From Luzula sylvatica (taxonomy: Eukaryota > Streptophyta > Magnoliopsida > Poales > Juncaceae): a stretch of DNA of 64,000 nucleotides. Below, in pieces: positions 35,800 to 47,564 of the stretch. The position numbers were made by a program, and so were the translations under genes. Position 1 is the first letter of the stretch; each line of letters starts with the position of its first letter. The notes beneath the pieces are model-generated. The model was given only the letters and a program-made list of their open reading frames with translations. It did not search any database and was not told the DNA's origin. Location of the stretch: contig OX326958.1 of assembly GCA_946800325.1 (NCBI GenBank), forward strand, positions 67,002,366 to 67,066,365, given 5' to 3'.

Positions 35800-36480
35800 C
35801 ATTCGTGAAGAAACAAATATAAAGAAATATTTTTGGAAGTTAATTATGAGTTGTTTTTCTAGTCCAAGTGTTCAAATTCAAAAAGATTATCCATAAAAAC
35901 ATCAGTTTCTATATAAACTGTTTTTGGTGTTATCTATTTTATTTGTATGGCATATATATGTACTATTTTTTTATTTCTTTAGAAAAAATGTAAGATTTTT
36001 TCTTTGGGAATTCGAATACTGCATAACTTCTCTTTGCAATTTAGGCATGTTGGAGAAAATATAAAACTCAAAATAAAATAATTAATGTCAGATAAACATT
36101 ATAATTATAATCAGATATATAACCAATATTAATATTTAATGGTTACCATTAGTAGCATGTATACATTATGCCTGGTAATTCATTATTATTCATTGCATCT
36201 AAATTAATTAATTATATTATATGTTGACTGTTGTCATATGTATAACTTACACCATTATATTAATTGTGATAATTAATTGGATTAATCCTAGGTCAAAGAA
36301 ACGTAGAAACCATATATACATACTTAGTAGACACTATGAATTGTATATAAACAGGTTTACTTCTGATCAACAGTAGAGATATAGATAAGTAAGACGGAGG
36401 TATGAACACACAATAAATAATACATACCTACTTTTACATGTTGTATAAATCTCCTACATATTTATGATTACACTATTTTA
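35800..36480. other. AT-rich intergenic DNA, no gene seen
   Basis: Ordinary AT-rich sequence, no supported feature. Confidence 0.45.
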
Positions 36481-36482
36481 TA

Positions 36483-36678
36483 TAAATAATTTGGGTGTTA
36501 AAAATTTGGTTGTTTTTTTACCGTTGGATTTATATTGAGATTTGTACATTTATAGATGTGCACAAAATTTCATGATCGTCAAGAAAAAACACAAATATAA
36601 ATGCAAATTCAATGATAAAAAAACATCAAATATAAAATCTCTTGTATTTGTTAATTAAGTATGTTAGTCTCCTTCATA
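36483..36678. mobile_element. MITE family A, diverged second copy
   Basis: Matches the reverse complement of 1581-1787 through CCGTTGGATTTATATTGAGAT, GATGTGCACAAAATTTCATGA, AATGCAAATTCAATG and TTAATTAAGTATGTTAGTCTCC. It again ends against a (TA)n run (36676-36694). Confidence 0.65.
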
Positions 36679-36829
36679 TATATATATATATATACATAGA
36701 GAGAGAGAAAGAATAACTAAAAAATTTGTACAAGTTACTCCTATTTTTTGCTTGTGAATTTTTAACCCTCGGATCCACATCGTGATCTGTGCAAACTTTT
36801 ATCATATACGCTCACGTTAATTTTAACCT

Positions 36830-37440
36830 CCATTCCCGTTAATTAAAGCGAGCTACAATACTTCATTCTCTGTCAAAGCCTCAACTCTCCTAGCTACCTT
36901 CCTCTCTCCTCTTGCGAGCTCTTCTCCAGATCGTCTCAAGCTCTCAAGCGATGCCAATCTCTCGACAACTCTCTCAAAGGAAACCAAAACAGGATCTCTA
37001 GGACAAAAAGCATATTTTAGAAGCTCTCTTGGTGGCTCTATGCTTCCAGATGTGCTGAGAATGTGGTGACTATACCAAAACAGGATTTTTCGATTGCTCT
37101 GTACTTTCAGTTAAAACTTCTGGACCGTTGGATTGAAGTGAGATTACTTTGATGATAATTTGTGATTGACGGAAAAAGAAGATGACCACTTTTCCTTTGT
37201 CATATCCCCCCTAGGAATGTATTTCTGTTTCCAAACCTAGATCTCTTATTTTTGAACTTTTAGCCATGCCACGATTCATTTCCAAGCCCTAATTTCTGAA
37301 GTTTTCAATCAATTTCATCGAAACTTTCCGAACATGATTACTTTCCATTGGTCTTCACTGAAATTCAGAAAGTATTGAGCTTTTGTACTTGTTATGAGTT
37401 TGTTATTGACAATCAGCTATGAAATTAAGTCCCACATATA
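36830..37440. other. GC-richer patch, possible decayed gene or leader
   Basis: Composition shifts to CT-rich and coding-like (CTCTCCTCTTGCGAGCTC, then ACCAAAACAGGATCTC and again ACCAAAACAGGATTTTTC about 95 bp on). No frame stays open beyond 17 codons from an ATG. Not recognised. Confidence 0.25.
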
Positions 37441-37899
37441 ATTTAAAAAAATTGGAATCATAATTTATTTTAAATATAGATTTTAAAATTACAACATATA
37501 TATATTTTTTAACTACAATACATGTAGGTTATACCTTTTGAAATACACTCTTTTGTATGTGTAATATATATTGTAAGTTGTGTGATATGTCTTTTAAAAT
37601 ATATAATATACACTTTTGATGCACACAACATGTTTTGTTTACATCAACTGCAATATACATTTTTAAATATATCTTTTGAAATAACAATTAATAACAATCT
37701 CGAGAATACATTTATAAATGATCGTTATATTTTTTAATAACAATTTGCATATTTATACATATCATTATAATCAATTTATATCTTTATTTAAATATCGTAT
37801 ACATAGTTAAGTATAAAAAAACATCTAACACTACATCCAAAATAATTAAAAAGACATCTAATTCTCTATAATTTATATATCTGTATGGTTCTCTCTAAT

Positions 37900-39140
37900 A
37901 TCTTAATGGAATTGTAAAAGCACATTAAACGCATAATGTTTAAATATAAGAAATTTGACTTCTTGGCATTATTATTATATAGAAAATGTTTTCACACAAA
38001 ATGTGTGACTATTTGGAACGACATAATGGTGATACTATCAACTACGTGGAAACAAATGAATTTGGCATGATACAATATACTTTTTTTGGTATTCACGATC
38101 CAACAAAAGAAGTTAAATTTATGAGAAAATATTAATACCATGCTCCGATTTTTTTTATTTATTATTAATTTTTTTAATTAATATCCAGTTAACATTTTAA
38201 TATATAATAAAATATCATGTTAACATATACTTAATTAACATGTCAATATAATTATCCCGTAGCAATTACTAATTAAAAAGTCAATTATCATTGGGCCAGG
38301 ACAAATAGAATCAGCCCAAATAATAAGCAAGTTTTGTTTATATGAAAAGCCCAACTCCCTGGTTTCTTGGTTCCTGGATCCCAAATATATATAAAATAGT
38401 TGCATATTAATTAATTAATATATCATATTCGCAAATACGAGGCCATTTTCCATTTTATTACTATTATTTTTTGATCTCATGTTATAAATAAAATGTCGCA
38501 TCTTACTCTCATGTTATACAAAAATATAATTGGATAATTTAACACATAAATATTGTATGCTACAATTAAAATAGTTGGTGTATTTCATACCATATATACC
38601 AATTAATTAATTAATTACCCGTGACAATATATGACTGATACTTGTTGCGTGAAAATATGCAAAAACTATAATATCTAAAATTTACAAAAAATACACAATT
38701 TTGTATTGTTAACAAATTAAATTTAGCAATACAACGGCAAATCAAAAATATGAAAATTTTAATGTAACATATACATATAAAATATAAACAATTTTTTTTT
38801 TGAAGAGTACCAAAGTTATAATTACGTGCTCAATTTAATGCAGTTTGTTTGCATGAAAAAAATATAATTTCATTATGGCCTAGAAAAAATAACTGTGGTT
38901 GTAATAATTTTCTTTAGATTTTTTTTATCAAATTATCTCACCTTTTTAGGTTCTTTGTTTTTTACATATTCCAGACATCATTTGGCTATTACTAAATTGA
39001 ATGACTAATGCCAACATGGCATTAAAGTGAACGATCGCACAATACAAAAGTTTAGGATGATAATATGATATTAAGTTTTAATAATAAACATGTATACTAT
39101 TAAAATTAAATATTTTACATAAATACAATACTAAAATATT
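37900..39140 (+). repeat. Dispersed direct repeat, copy 4, with eIF2A-promoter-like core
   Basis: Carries the same ordered landmarks as copy 1. At about 38225-38390 it also contains ATTGGGCCAGGACAAAT, CAGCCCAAATAATAAGCAAG and TTTTGTTTATATGAAAAGCCC, matching the sequence just upstream of eIF2A (ATTGGGCCTAAAGAAAT, TAGCCCAAATAATAACCGAG, TTTTGTTCATGGAAAAAAC). Confidence 0.75.
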
Positions 39141-39439
39141 TCGAGTGATGTTTAATCGTTCGTAAAATCGGAGCTAGAATAACAAATAAATTATATTCAG
39201 TATTAACATATACTCGTCCCCATTGTTTATATAGTCTTGGGCAAGAATGAGAAATATAAATTAGCAGATCTAAGACAATATCACGTGATTATCTATCGTC
39301 GTAACGAGAATCTACTATCTTGGCGTATAATTGTTCTTTTACACACAATATTTGAAAACAAAGACTAAATAATGGAGTAGATTATATTGATTGAAGGTAT
39401 AGGTAGATCCTCGTCAAACATAATGTATATATCATTATG

Positions 39440-39760
39440 GTTTCATCTAATATCTTAACGAACTTGTAAAAGCACATTAAACACATAATGATTAAAAGCT
39501 CTTAATTTAACTTCTTGGCATGATAATTATATGGAAATTGTGTCTTCACAAATAACGTGTGACTATTGGGAACGATATAATGGTGATACTAATTACTACC
39601 TATACATGAAAATCGGCACAAATGAATTTAGCGTGATTAAATATATTTTTGGTATTCATGATTCATGATCCAATAAAAGACGGTTTAATTTATGAGAAAA
39701 ATATTAATTTCATGCTCGGATTTTTTTTAAAATTTATTGTTAATAAAAAACAATTTATTC
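39440..39760 (+). repeat. Dispersed direct repeat, copy 5 (truncated)
   Basis: AAAAGCACATTAAACACATAA, CTTCTTGGCATGATAATTATA, GGTGATACTAATTAC and TTTCATGCTCGGATTTTTTT are in the family order, ending shortly before the 39917 element. Confidence 0.7.
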
Positions 39761-40495
39761 CTTTGAAATATTTAGAAAAATCTATAAACGATCAATTGAT
39801 TTCTTTAAATATAATAAATAGAATATAATAATGTTTTATTTAAATTCCCCCTTATACAAAATAGTAAGACATGAATTAAAAAATTTAGATGATTTGTGAT
39901 TTCCCGTAATTATACAAAAATAGTGATTACTATATTGTTCCCTATTAATAAGAAGAAAAAAAAAATACATTTTTGCCCTTTAAACTATTCTAAAATGTTC
40001 AACTTATTCCTCAACTAAAATTTGCACTTTTTTATTTCCTGAAATTTCAAAATTTGCGTAACTTATCTCCCCCGTCAGTTAACTGTCTAGTCACCAGTTA
40101 ACTGCTGAAGTGACATTGTGACGTGATATTTTTTTAGTTGATTTAAGCGATCACATGACAAATTCAAGAAATATTAAATTATTCAATAAAATCATACCCA
40201 TCAACCCATTATAACCCAATCTATTAATCATTAACTAAACCCAAATTCAATAACCAAACTCAAATCCAAACCCAAACTCAAATCCAAACCCAACCCATTA
40301 ACCATTAATCTGCCCCCTCTCTCTCTCTGGACTCTCTTGCTGAGTGGCCAGAGCTCTCTCTCGCCCTCTGTCTCTCACGAGCCCCCCTCTCTCTGGAGGT
40401 CTTGCGATCTGGAGATCCTACTGAAGAAATGTCGCCAGGGAGTTCTAGCACTTCTCCATTTGTCTCCGGACTGGTCTCTCTGGTCGCAGGATTAA

Positions 40496-40642
40496 TCACT
40501 TCACTTCATTGACCATCACTTCCGTCGCCTTCTTGACAGCCAGGTCAGCCGCCTCGTTAGCTGCTGCAATGGCTCTTGCAGTTGACACTCGAGTAAGACC
40601 GCTCGCTCTCTCAGCAATGGAGAAGAATTTCAGAAGATGCAT
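40496..40642 (-). pseudogene. Ala-rich helical gene fragment, possibly captured
   Basis: A 48-codon minus-strand frame, including ARAIAAANEAADLAVKKA, ends at TGA. It sits in a GC-richer island (40300-40650) unlike its surroundings. The alternating Ala/charged pattern suggests a helix or coiled coil. I cannot name the source gene. Its position inside an inverted-repeat-bounded element suggests capture. Confidence 0.3.
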
Positions 40643-41339
40643 CACTGGAAGATTTTAACTATTTTAATATTTTCTTGAATTTTCAGTTATTTTCTCGCCA
40701 TATTTGACGAATCAGATAGGTGAAACAAGTTAATTTTGAGGAGGAGAAATTAACTAGAAATTATATTTTTTCGGTTTGGTACCTTGTATGGTACCAATTG
40801 CATTTTGTATTTCGAATGAATTTTATACGAGTGTTCAGTTAGTGAATATAAGTTTGTTAATTTCGGTATCAATCCAATTTTTGCGAATGTGCCAAATCAA
40901 ATTGGTACCAAGTCCTCGAAACTAAATAAGTTGTTAAAAACTGTCTAACTACAATGCTATACAATGCTATAAATTTGCAATGAAGTCAAAAGATCCGTTA
41001 AAATTGCAAGGTGTGATTATGATAACTTCAAAAAAAAAGAAAACAAATTAAGTGTAAAATAAGTTTAAATAATAACAATATTAAAATAAATTCATACCAA
41101 TCTGAATTAAGTCAACAAAACCGTAATAGTCACAAACATGTCTTTCATTCATAAAATGTATTCAATTCGTTTTACTAATCAACTTACAATATTTATGATC
41201 AATTCGTACACAAATATCAATTTAATAATCCACTAATCGAATTACAATTATCCTATCCCTAAAACCTAAACAAATCTCTAATTCGACCTTTCATTTAACC
41301 AATTTACACCAGAAAAGATCTTTTATTCAATGGAAAAGA

Positions 41340-42215
41340 TATTTTAAGTCTTCTCCTTTTCAGTAATTTTTCACTTTAGTCCCTCGTTTCCCCCCGAAGC
41401 CCCTCCTTTTATTCACTGGATTGTAATTTTCACTTTAGTCCCTCGTTTCCACCCGAAGCCCCTCCTTTTATTCGCTGGATTGTAATTTTCACTTTAGCCC
41501 CTCGTTTCCACCCGAAGCCCCTCCTTTCATTCACTGGATTGTAATTTTCACTTTAGTCCCTCGTTAGTCGTTTCCACCCGAAGCCCCTCCTTTTATTCGC
41601 TGGATTGTAATTTTCACTTTAGTCCCTCGTTTCCACCCGAAGCCCCTCCTTTTATTCACTGGATTGTAATTTTCACTTTAGTCCCTCGTTAGTCGTTTCC
41701 ACCCGAAGCCCCTCCTTTTATTCACTCGATTGTAATTTTCACTTTAGTCCCTCGCCAAAGCCCCTTCTTTTATTCACTGGATTGTAATTTTCACTTTAGT
41801 CCCTCGTTAGTCGTTTCCACCCGAAGCCCCTCCTTTTATTCACTCGATTGTAATTTTCACTTTAGTCCCTCGCCAAAGCCCCTTCTTTTATTCACTGGAT
41901 TGTAATTTTCACTTTAGTCCCTCGTTAGTCGTTTCCACCCGAAGCCCCTCCTTTTATTCACTCGATTGTAATTTTCACTTTAGTCCCTCGCCAAAGCCCC
42001 TTCTTTTATTCACTGGATTGTAATTTTCACTTTAGTCCCTCGTTAGTCGTTTCCACCCGAAGCCCCTCCTTTTATTCACTCGATTGTAATTTTCACTTTA
42101 GTCCCTCGCCAAAGCCCCTTCTTTTATTCACTGGATTGTAATTTTCACTTTAGTCCCTCGTTTCCACCGGAAGCTCCTCCTTTTATTCACTGGATTGTAA
42201 CATGTACTTTTATTC
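41340..42215 (+). repeat. 59-bp minisatellite with a 118-bp dimer higher order
   Basis: Fourteen ACTTTAG landmarks occur at 41373, 41432, 41491, 41550, 41616, 41675, 41741, 41793, 41859, 41911, 41977, 42029, 42095 and 42147. Early spacing is 59 bp; later it alternates 66 and 52 bp, so each pair totals 118. The 66-bp form has a 7-bp TAGTCGT gain, the 52-bp form lacks 7 bp (CGCCAAAGCC in place of CGTTTCCACCCGAAGCC). The unit reads TTTTATTCACTGGATTG, TAATTTTCACTTTAGTCCC. Confidence 0.92.
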
Positions 42216-42867
42216 ACTCTAGTCCCGATTGGAGCACATATTTTGGAATAGTTTAGGGGACAAAAATATACTTTTTTTTTCTAATAAGAAATGACTATTT
42301 TGTTTTCCATTAATAACGATTACTATTTAGTGCTCTTATTTATTAACACAATTACATTCCATAAATTGGGCAAATAATTTTTTATATATAAATAATCATA
42401 ATCTTTAAAAATAACTTGCACAAATATTAGAAATAATATTTTTTTAAATTTTAATTTGGATATTTTGGCTAGTAATTTATTTTTTCAAATACAAAGATCG
42501 AATACAATTTTTTTTTTCAGTTTTGAAAATTGAAAAACATATTTTTTGTTATTTTGTGTTATAATACTCACTAACAAGAGGACATATACGAGTAAATTTA
42601 TTCATGTATATTTTCTTATTTGCTAGATTTTATTTTGTACATTAAAAATAATAATATATATTGTTTACGTACAAAACAATAAATAACAATCATCATAAAT
42701 TAGGATAAAATAATCATTAGTTTGGTTATTTTTAAAATTGCTCTTTGTTAAGTCATGTTAGCTCTTGCAATAGCGACGCGCTAAATTAATTAACGGGCTA
42801 ATATATAATTAATGAACGCGTTAATATATAATTAATTAACGTTCAATTGCAATTTCTAATTAAGGTG

Positions 42868-42960
42868 TTAATTAACATTGGGCCTAAAGAAATATAACTA
42901 GCCCAAATAATAACCGAGTTTTGTTCATGGAAAAAACTAGCCCATTACACTGGCGAATGA
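42868..42960 (+). promoter_or_regulatory. eIF2A promoter region with site II boxes
   Basis: ATTGGGCC, TAGCCCAAAT and TAGCCCATT lie 120-190 bp before the ATG, followed by a CT-rich leader including (CT)n at 43031-43057. An ATG at 42927 opens a frame that overlaps the true start out of frame; it matters only if transcription starts upstream of it. Confidence 0.5.
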
Positions 42961-43060
42961 GTTCCCGGATCCTAATATTATCGGATCCAATTCCCCCCCT
43001 CCTCTCTCCTCTTCTTCTCTCTCGCTCGCACTCTCTCTCTCTCTCTCTCTCTCTCTCAAC

Positions 43061-45774
43061 ATGTCGTCGTCGTCCACGGAACCATCGCCATCTCTGGAGA
43101 TCCTAGGTACTCCTTTTCTTTGCCTCTCGTATTGTTTATTTCAGGTACTATTTTGTGCACTTAGTACAAATATAATTACTCTAATTAGCTTTCTTCTTGC
43201 CAAACTGTAAGTTTGTAACAAAGTAATCTTTGATACTCACAAAGAACATATGATTTGAGAATATATGATGATTTCATCCAATTTTTTGTTTAGTTACTAG
43301 TTAATTAATTACACTGTACTTACTCTAAGTGACTTTTGACTGTAATGACCCTAACCTGTTCGATGAAATGCTTGTACCAGTTCGGGAGCCAGAGAGCTTC
43401 TCCATATGGGCAGGACCTCCATTTCAGAACTCAAATCCAACATCCAAACTCGACAAAATCCCGTGCACGTCAACGAAATTCAGCGAAGATGGATCCAAAC
43501 TCCTCGTCACAAAACCCAACTACAAAATCTCGATCTACGACTGCAAATCCCTCACAGAAATCAGCTCATTCGACGTCCCCTCTCTTCTAGCCTCTCACAT
43601 TTCGCCATGTGGCACCTACCTCCAAACTTTCCAAAAATCCTCTTCTCCCGAAGAGAAAAACGTTAAGATTTGGAGCGTTTCTACTGGTCAGCCCGTTTAT
43701 CAGCTCTTTCAGAAAAACATGTCAAAGACCACTTGGTACACCTTCTTCTCCCTAAAACCCTAAACCCTGATACACATTACCCAAAACTAATATGTTTTAT
43801 TTTATCAGGCCATCGATTCAATTCAGTTCTGACGAGTCCACCGCATGCAGAACCGTAACGAACGAGATCCAATTTTTCGATCCAAAAGATTTCTCAAAAG
43901 GATTTATTTATAAACTTAGACTCGCAGGTGTATCTCAAGTCGAAATTTCAAAAGCCCCTGGCTCCCACTTGGCTTCCTACATTGCTGAATCCAAGGTCCT
44001 CGTCATCATTATGAATTATTACAGGCTCTTTTGCAATTTTTAATATTTTTTTTCCGAATGGTTTAGGGAGTGCCAGCGAGTGTACAGATACATTCGTGCG
44101 ACAAAGATTCGCAGACGCAGCCAATTGCACGCAAGAGTTTCTTCAGGTGTTCGAGCGTTCAGTTTCAATGGAATAAAAGCTGTTACGGGGTACTCGTAAC
44201 GGCTCATGCTGACGTGGACCAAACCAATCAGAGTTATTACGGTGAAACCAAGCTTTATTATTTGACTCTCGATGGGACCCACCAAGGCCTCGTTCCTCTC
44301 AGTAAGAATGATTTGTTTCGTTTTTTTTGGTACTGGAGGTGTCCAGTTTTGATGATTTTTTATTTTTGGATTTTTGTAGAGAAAGAGGGGCCAGTGCATG
44401 ATGTGCAGTGGAATGTTTCGGGCTCGGAATTTGCAGTGGTTTATGGATGTATGTTTTATTTTTATATATTTTTTTGGGTTCTTTGCGATTGGGTCCCTGA
44501 TGAATGATGTTTTGCAGTTATGCCCGCGAAAGCTACTATTTTCGACAAAAAGTGTAAAGTTTTGGCCGAGCTTGGTGAAGGGCCTTATAATACTATTAGA
44601 TGGAACCCTAAGGGCACATGTATCCTTTTTTTCAAATTATATAATGAATTTTTAAGGTACAGGGTCTTTTTTGAAAAATTATCATTAGTACCGTCTCCTT
44701 GACTATTTATTCAACAGTTATTTGTTTGGCTGGATTTGGTAACTTGCCTGGTAATATGGTGAGCTCTCTAAAGTCTAAACTTCTAATTTAATTTTCATTT
44801 TTTTTAATAAAAATAATTCTTTTTTTGTGAAGACATTTTGGGATTATTCGGCGAAGAAAATGATAGGGGCAACGAAAGCAGAGTGTTCCGTGACGAGCGA
44901 GTGGTCCCCAGATGGACGATATTTCATGACTGCCACTACCGCTCCTAGATTACAAATCGATAACAAGTAAAATTACTAAACTACCCCTCTTTCATCATTA
45001 ATTTCTTATTTTTATTTGTTTGCTATTTTATTTATCGACCTTTTTTATTGTCAAGTTTGAAAGTTTTCCTCCATAATGGATCTCTCATTTTCAAGAAGAT
45101 GTTCGATAGATTGTATCAGGTCATTATTTTTCCTTTTAAAATAAATAAATAATATTCAGTATTTTTCTTATTTATTTTTTTTGGGTTTTTTTTATGGCAA
45201 AGGCTGAGTGGAAGCCAGAAGAGCCTGAAAAATTCGGAGACATAAACGACCTAATAAAATCTGTTGGAACATTAAAAATCGACGAATCTAAAAAACAAGG
45301 TAAATTCATTCTTCATAAAGTACATGTATTTGTTATTCTCGTATGAAATTTTGTAATTTTTTATTGTTTATGAATGTTTAGGATCGAATAAGAGTACGAA
45401 TTTAAATGCTGGCGTTTCAAAACCAGCTGCGTATCGTCCTCCTCACGCCAAACACGCAGATCGAGTCAAACAAGAGGTTATTTAAATTTATGGGAAATTT
45501 TACATAATAGCCCCTTTGTTTTCTCAAATTTGTTCGTGTGAATTTGAATTTAGGTTTTGGGTATGGCTCCTTCTCCTTCACCTTCAGGATCTGGGGAAGG
45601 GTAAATTTATTTTATGTTATTTTTCTAATATTATTATTTGCTAATTTGAGTTATTTTTATACTAATTTTTTTTTTGTATTTACCCGAAACAGTGAAATGA
45701 GCAAGAATGCGTTGAAAAATAAAAAGAAGAGAGAGAAACAAAAGGAGAAGAAAGCCGCTGAAGACGCAGCCTAG
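43061..45774 (+). CDS. eIF2A: Eukaryotic translation initiation factor 2A
   Basis: Thirteen exons join in frame: 43061-43106, 43381-43735, 43809-43995, 44067-44301, 44380-44448, 44518-44619, 44718-44758, 44833-44966, 45056-45119, 45203-45299, 45382-45476, 45554-45600 and 45693-45774, for 517 residues. Plant eIF2A is about this long. Beta-propeller signatures include KEGPVHDVQWNVSGSEFAVV, FDKKCK, GEGPYNTIRWNPKG, GFGNLPGNMTFWD and TSEWSPDGRYFMTA. After the propeller come LYQAEWKPEEPEKFGDIN, KPAAYRPPHAKH and a basic C-terminal helix, NALKNKKKREKQKEKK. eIF2A is a single-chain factor that can deliver initiator tRNA to the 40S subunit and is linked to non-canonical initiation. Exon 3 uses a slightly unusual donor, AAG|GTCCTC. 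It is tail to tail with the next gene, 399 bp away. Confidence 0.95.
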
Positions 45775-46173
45775 GGATGAAACGATTATTAATTGTCTCG
45801 ATTATTTATTACAGTTGTTTTATTAGAGTATGCCAGATATTTTTATTTTATTTTATTTAAGAACCAAGTTTTGAACAAATTTTGAGATTGTTGAGAATTT
45901 CTTTTCTGTGATAAAACAAGTTTTTTAATTTGAATTTCAAACAAAATTGTATGTTATTTTGTACTTTTCAAATCAATTTACCTACTCATAACGTGTTTAT
46001 TCGAAGCTCAAAACCTCTTTCAAAACACCAACATAACATTTCACTTAACAGGGTTCAGGGTTTAGAAACAAAATCACAACAAAAATAAATCCATAAACTT
46101 CGCATTTGCAAAAATTCTAAATTAAAAACAAAAAAATCTACATAAACCCAACAAAACCACTAATAATCTCACT

Positions 46174-47069
46174 TCAATCCTCATCGTCACTCTCATCTCC
46201 TCCCTCCTTATCGAACCGTTTCTCGCGCATTTCTTTGACGAACATATCCGGGTCAAACGGGTTGTAGTACTCGGCTCCCTCAGTTTGAATGGTACCGAAT
46301 TGAACTCCTCGTGCCTCACGACCCAAACTCATTTTAGAAGTCAAGAATCGTTTGAACTCGTCGAATCGATTCATCGCTCCTCTTAGTCTCCTACTCTTCC
46401 TCCCCCAAATCAAAAACTTCAAATAATCTCTCCCCAATCTCAATAGCTCGTCTCCTCTTATCACATAAATGTACTGCAAAAATTAAATTCATATTTAAAT
46501 CAATAATATATAATATAAAAAGAGTTTGTGAATAAATTTTAAACTTACCACAGAGACGAGACCGAGCGTGGCCATGAAAACTTGGAAGACTTCGTCTAAC
46601 CATGCTGCGAAATTCTGGAGGCCACCTGTCTCATCGTCGTCGGATCCTCCACTGCCAGGTGGTGGTTTTCTATTGGATCCTCCACTGCCTCCTCCAAGCC
46701 AGTCTTGCATTTTTTCTAGAGTAGGCCTGTTCGCCAAATACTCTTTTCTTTTTCTGAACGACTCTTCTATAACAGCCTGTATCAAAAAGTTCAAAATTTC
46801 ATACCACAAAGATCAAGTCGAAATAAAATGTGATATGTGTATATTATTACATCGTTTTCATTATTCGAGGCGTTTCCAAAGCCACCAAGGCCGTTTATTG
46901 GTTCGAGTCTCTTGGGCACGGTATAGATAAGTCTGGCATGATAGTAATTTCGCAAATTCTGAGGGTTTATTGGAGAAAAAGACGCGCATGATACTGTTCC
47001 GTTCCTCTTCAGAGGCCTACTGTTGGCCGGGCTCAAACTGTGATTATAGGTAGTATGAATGCAACTCAT
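46174..47069 (-). CDS. Predicted plastid-targeted membrane-associated protein, family not identified
   Basis: Three minus-strand exons join in frame: 47069-46851, 46776-46549 and 46473-46174, for 248 residues; all introns are phase 0. The first 45 or so residues are Ser/Asn/Arg-rich with few acids, like a plastid transit peptide. Then come a charged helix (EESFRKRKEYLANR), a Gly/Ser/Pro linker, one hydrophobic segment VFMATLGLVSVYIYVI (about residues 138-153) and a basic stretch IWGRKSRRLRG. Near the end, REARGVQFGTIQTEGAEYYN and NPFDPDMFVKEMRE look conserved, and the tail is acidic. I do not recognise the family with confidence. A spliced 5' leader is likely: AATTTTTGCAG ends about 50 bp before the ATG and a donor TTTCAG|GTCTCC lies near 47234. 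Confidence 0.8.
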
Positions 47070-47095
47070 GCTGAAGAAATGAGTTTATTTTTCAT
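47066..47095 (-). promoter_or_regulatory. Short upstream ORF overlapping the start of the plastid protein gene
   Basis: ATG at 47095 opens nine codons (MKNKLISSA) whose TGA stop overlaps the main start as ATGA. If the leader includes it, ribosomes must leak past it or restart at the overlap, which usually lowers or tunes translation. Confidence 0.5.
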
Positions 47096-47394
47096 GAAAC
47101 AAATCCTTATCTGCAAAAATTGAACGCACACCATGTTAGTTCTAATCTGAATACAGCGCAAACTTTTTTGTGCATAATCGGCGAAGGAATAGAAATCCGA
47201 ATGAGACTGAGAGATAAAAGAGAGACGGAGACCTGAAACGATGACCTCAGACGGGCGAGGAGGAGAGCGCTATCGCCGGAGGCGTGAAGTGAGAGTCGGT
47301 AGAGAGGAGCTTCCGAGAGAAGCACAAGAGAGGGATAGAAGCAACTGGAGAGGATTTACATAAAGACAAACAAACCCAATCGAAATTTGGGCTA

Positions 47395-47432
47395 TAATGA
47401 GTGGGCCGGGCCGATTCAGTAAACCCGGAAAA
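47395..47432 (-). promoter_or_regulatory. Site II-like boxes upstream of the plastid protein gene
   Basis: On the minus strand, CGGCCCGGCCCACTC and TAGCCCAAAT lie about 330-365 bp before the ATG and upstream of the presumed leader exon. Confidence 0.4.
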
Positions 47433-47564
47433 GCAAATCTGGTTTTCCATAAAAGTCCGGGATTTAGTTCCCGTCTTTTCAGGTGTTTAGAAGCCACCTG
47501 TCATAGAACGTTTGATGGCTTTGTATTTTTATTGGTGAGTTTGTCTTAATTTCGAGTAGAGCAG

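Larger units (their letters stand above)
39917..42328. mobile_element. 2.4-kb terminal-inverted-repeat element with internal tandem array
   Basis: The left end (ATAGTGATTAC ... CTATTAATAAGAAG, then TACATTTTTGCCC and TTTAAACTATTCTAAAA) faces its inverted counterpart at 42236-42328 (TTTTGGAATAGTTTAGGGGAC, AAAAATATAC, CTAATAAGAAATG, GATTACTATT). Between them lie a gene-like minus-strand fragment (40496-40642) and the 59-bp array. The exact ends and target duplication are not clear. No transposase. Confidence 0.6.

Noticed and set aside
34903..35896. Several overlapping ORFs of 240-300 codons on both strands (Pro/Gly/Arg-rich).
   Set aside because: They are open only because the G-rich minisatellite lacks stop codons in any frame; unit length is not a multiple of three and there is no domain.
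41340..42215. Regular spaced repeats that might suggest a CRISPR array.
   Set aside because: Plant nuclear context, no unique spacers and no cas genes; it is a tandem minisatellite.
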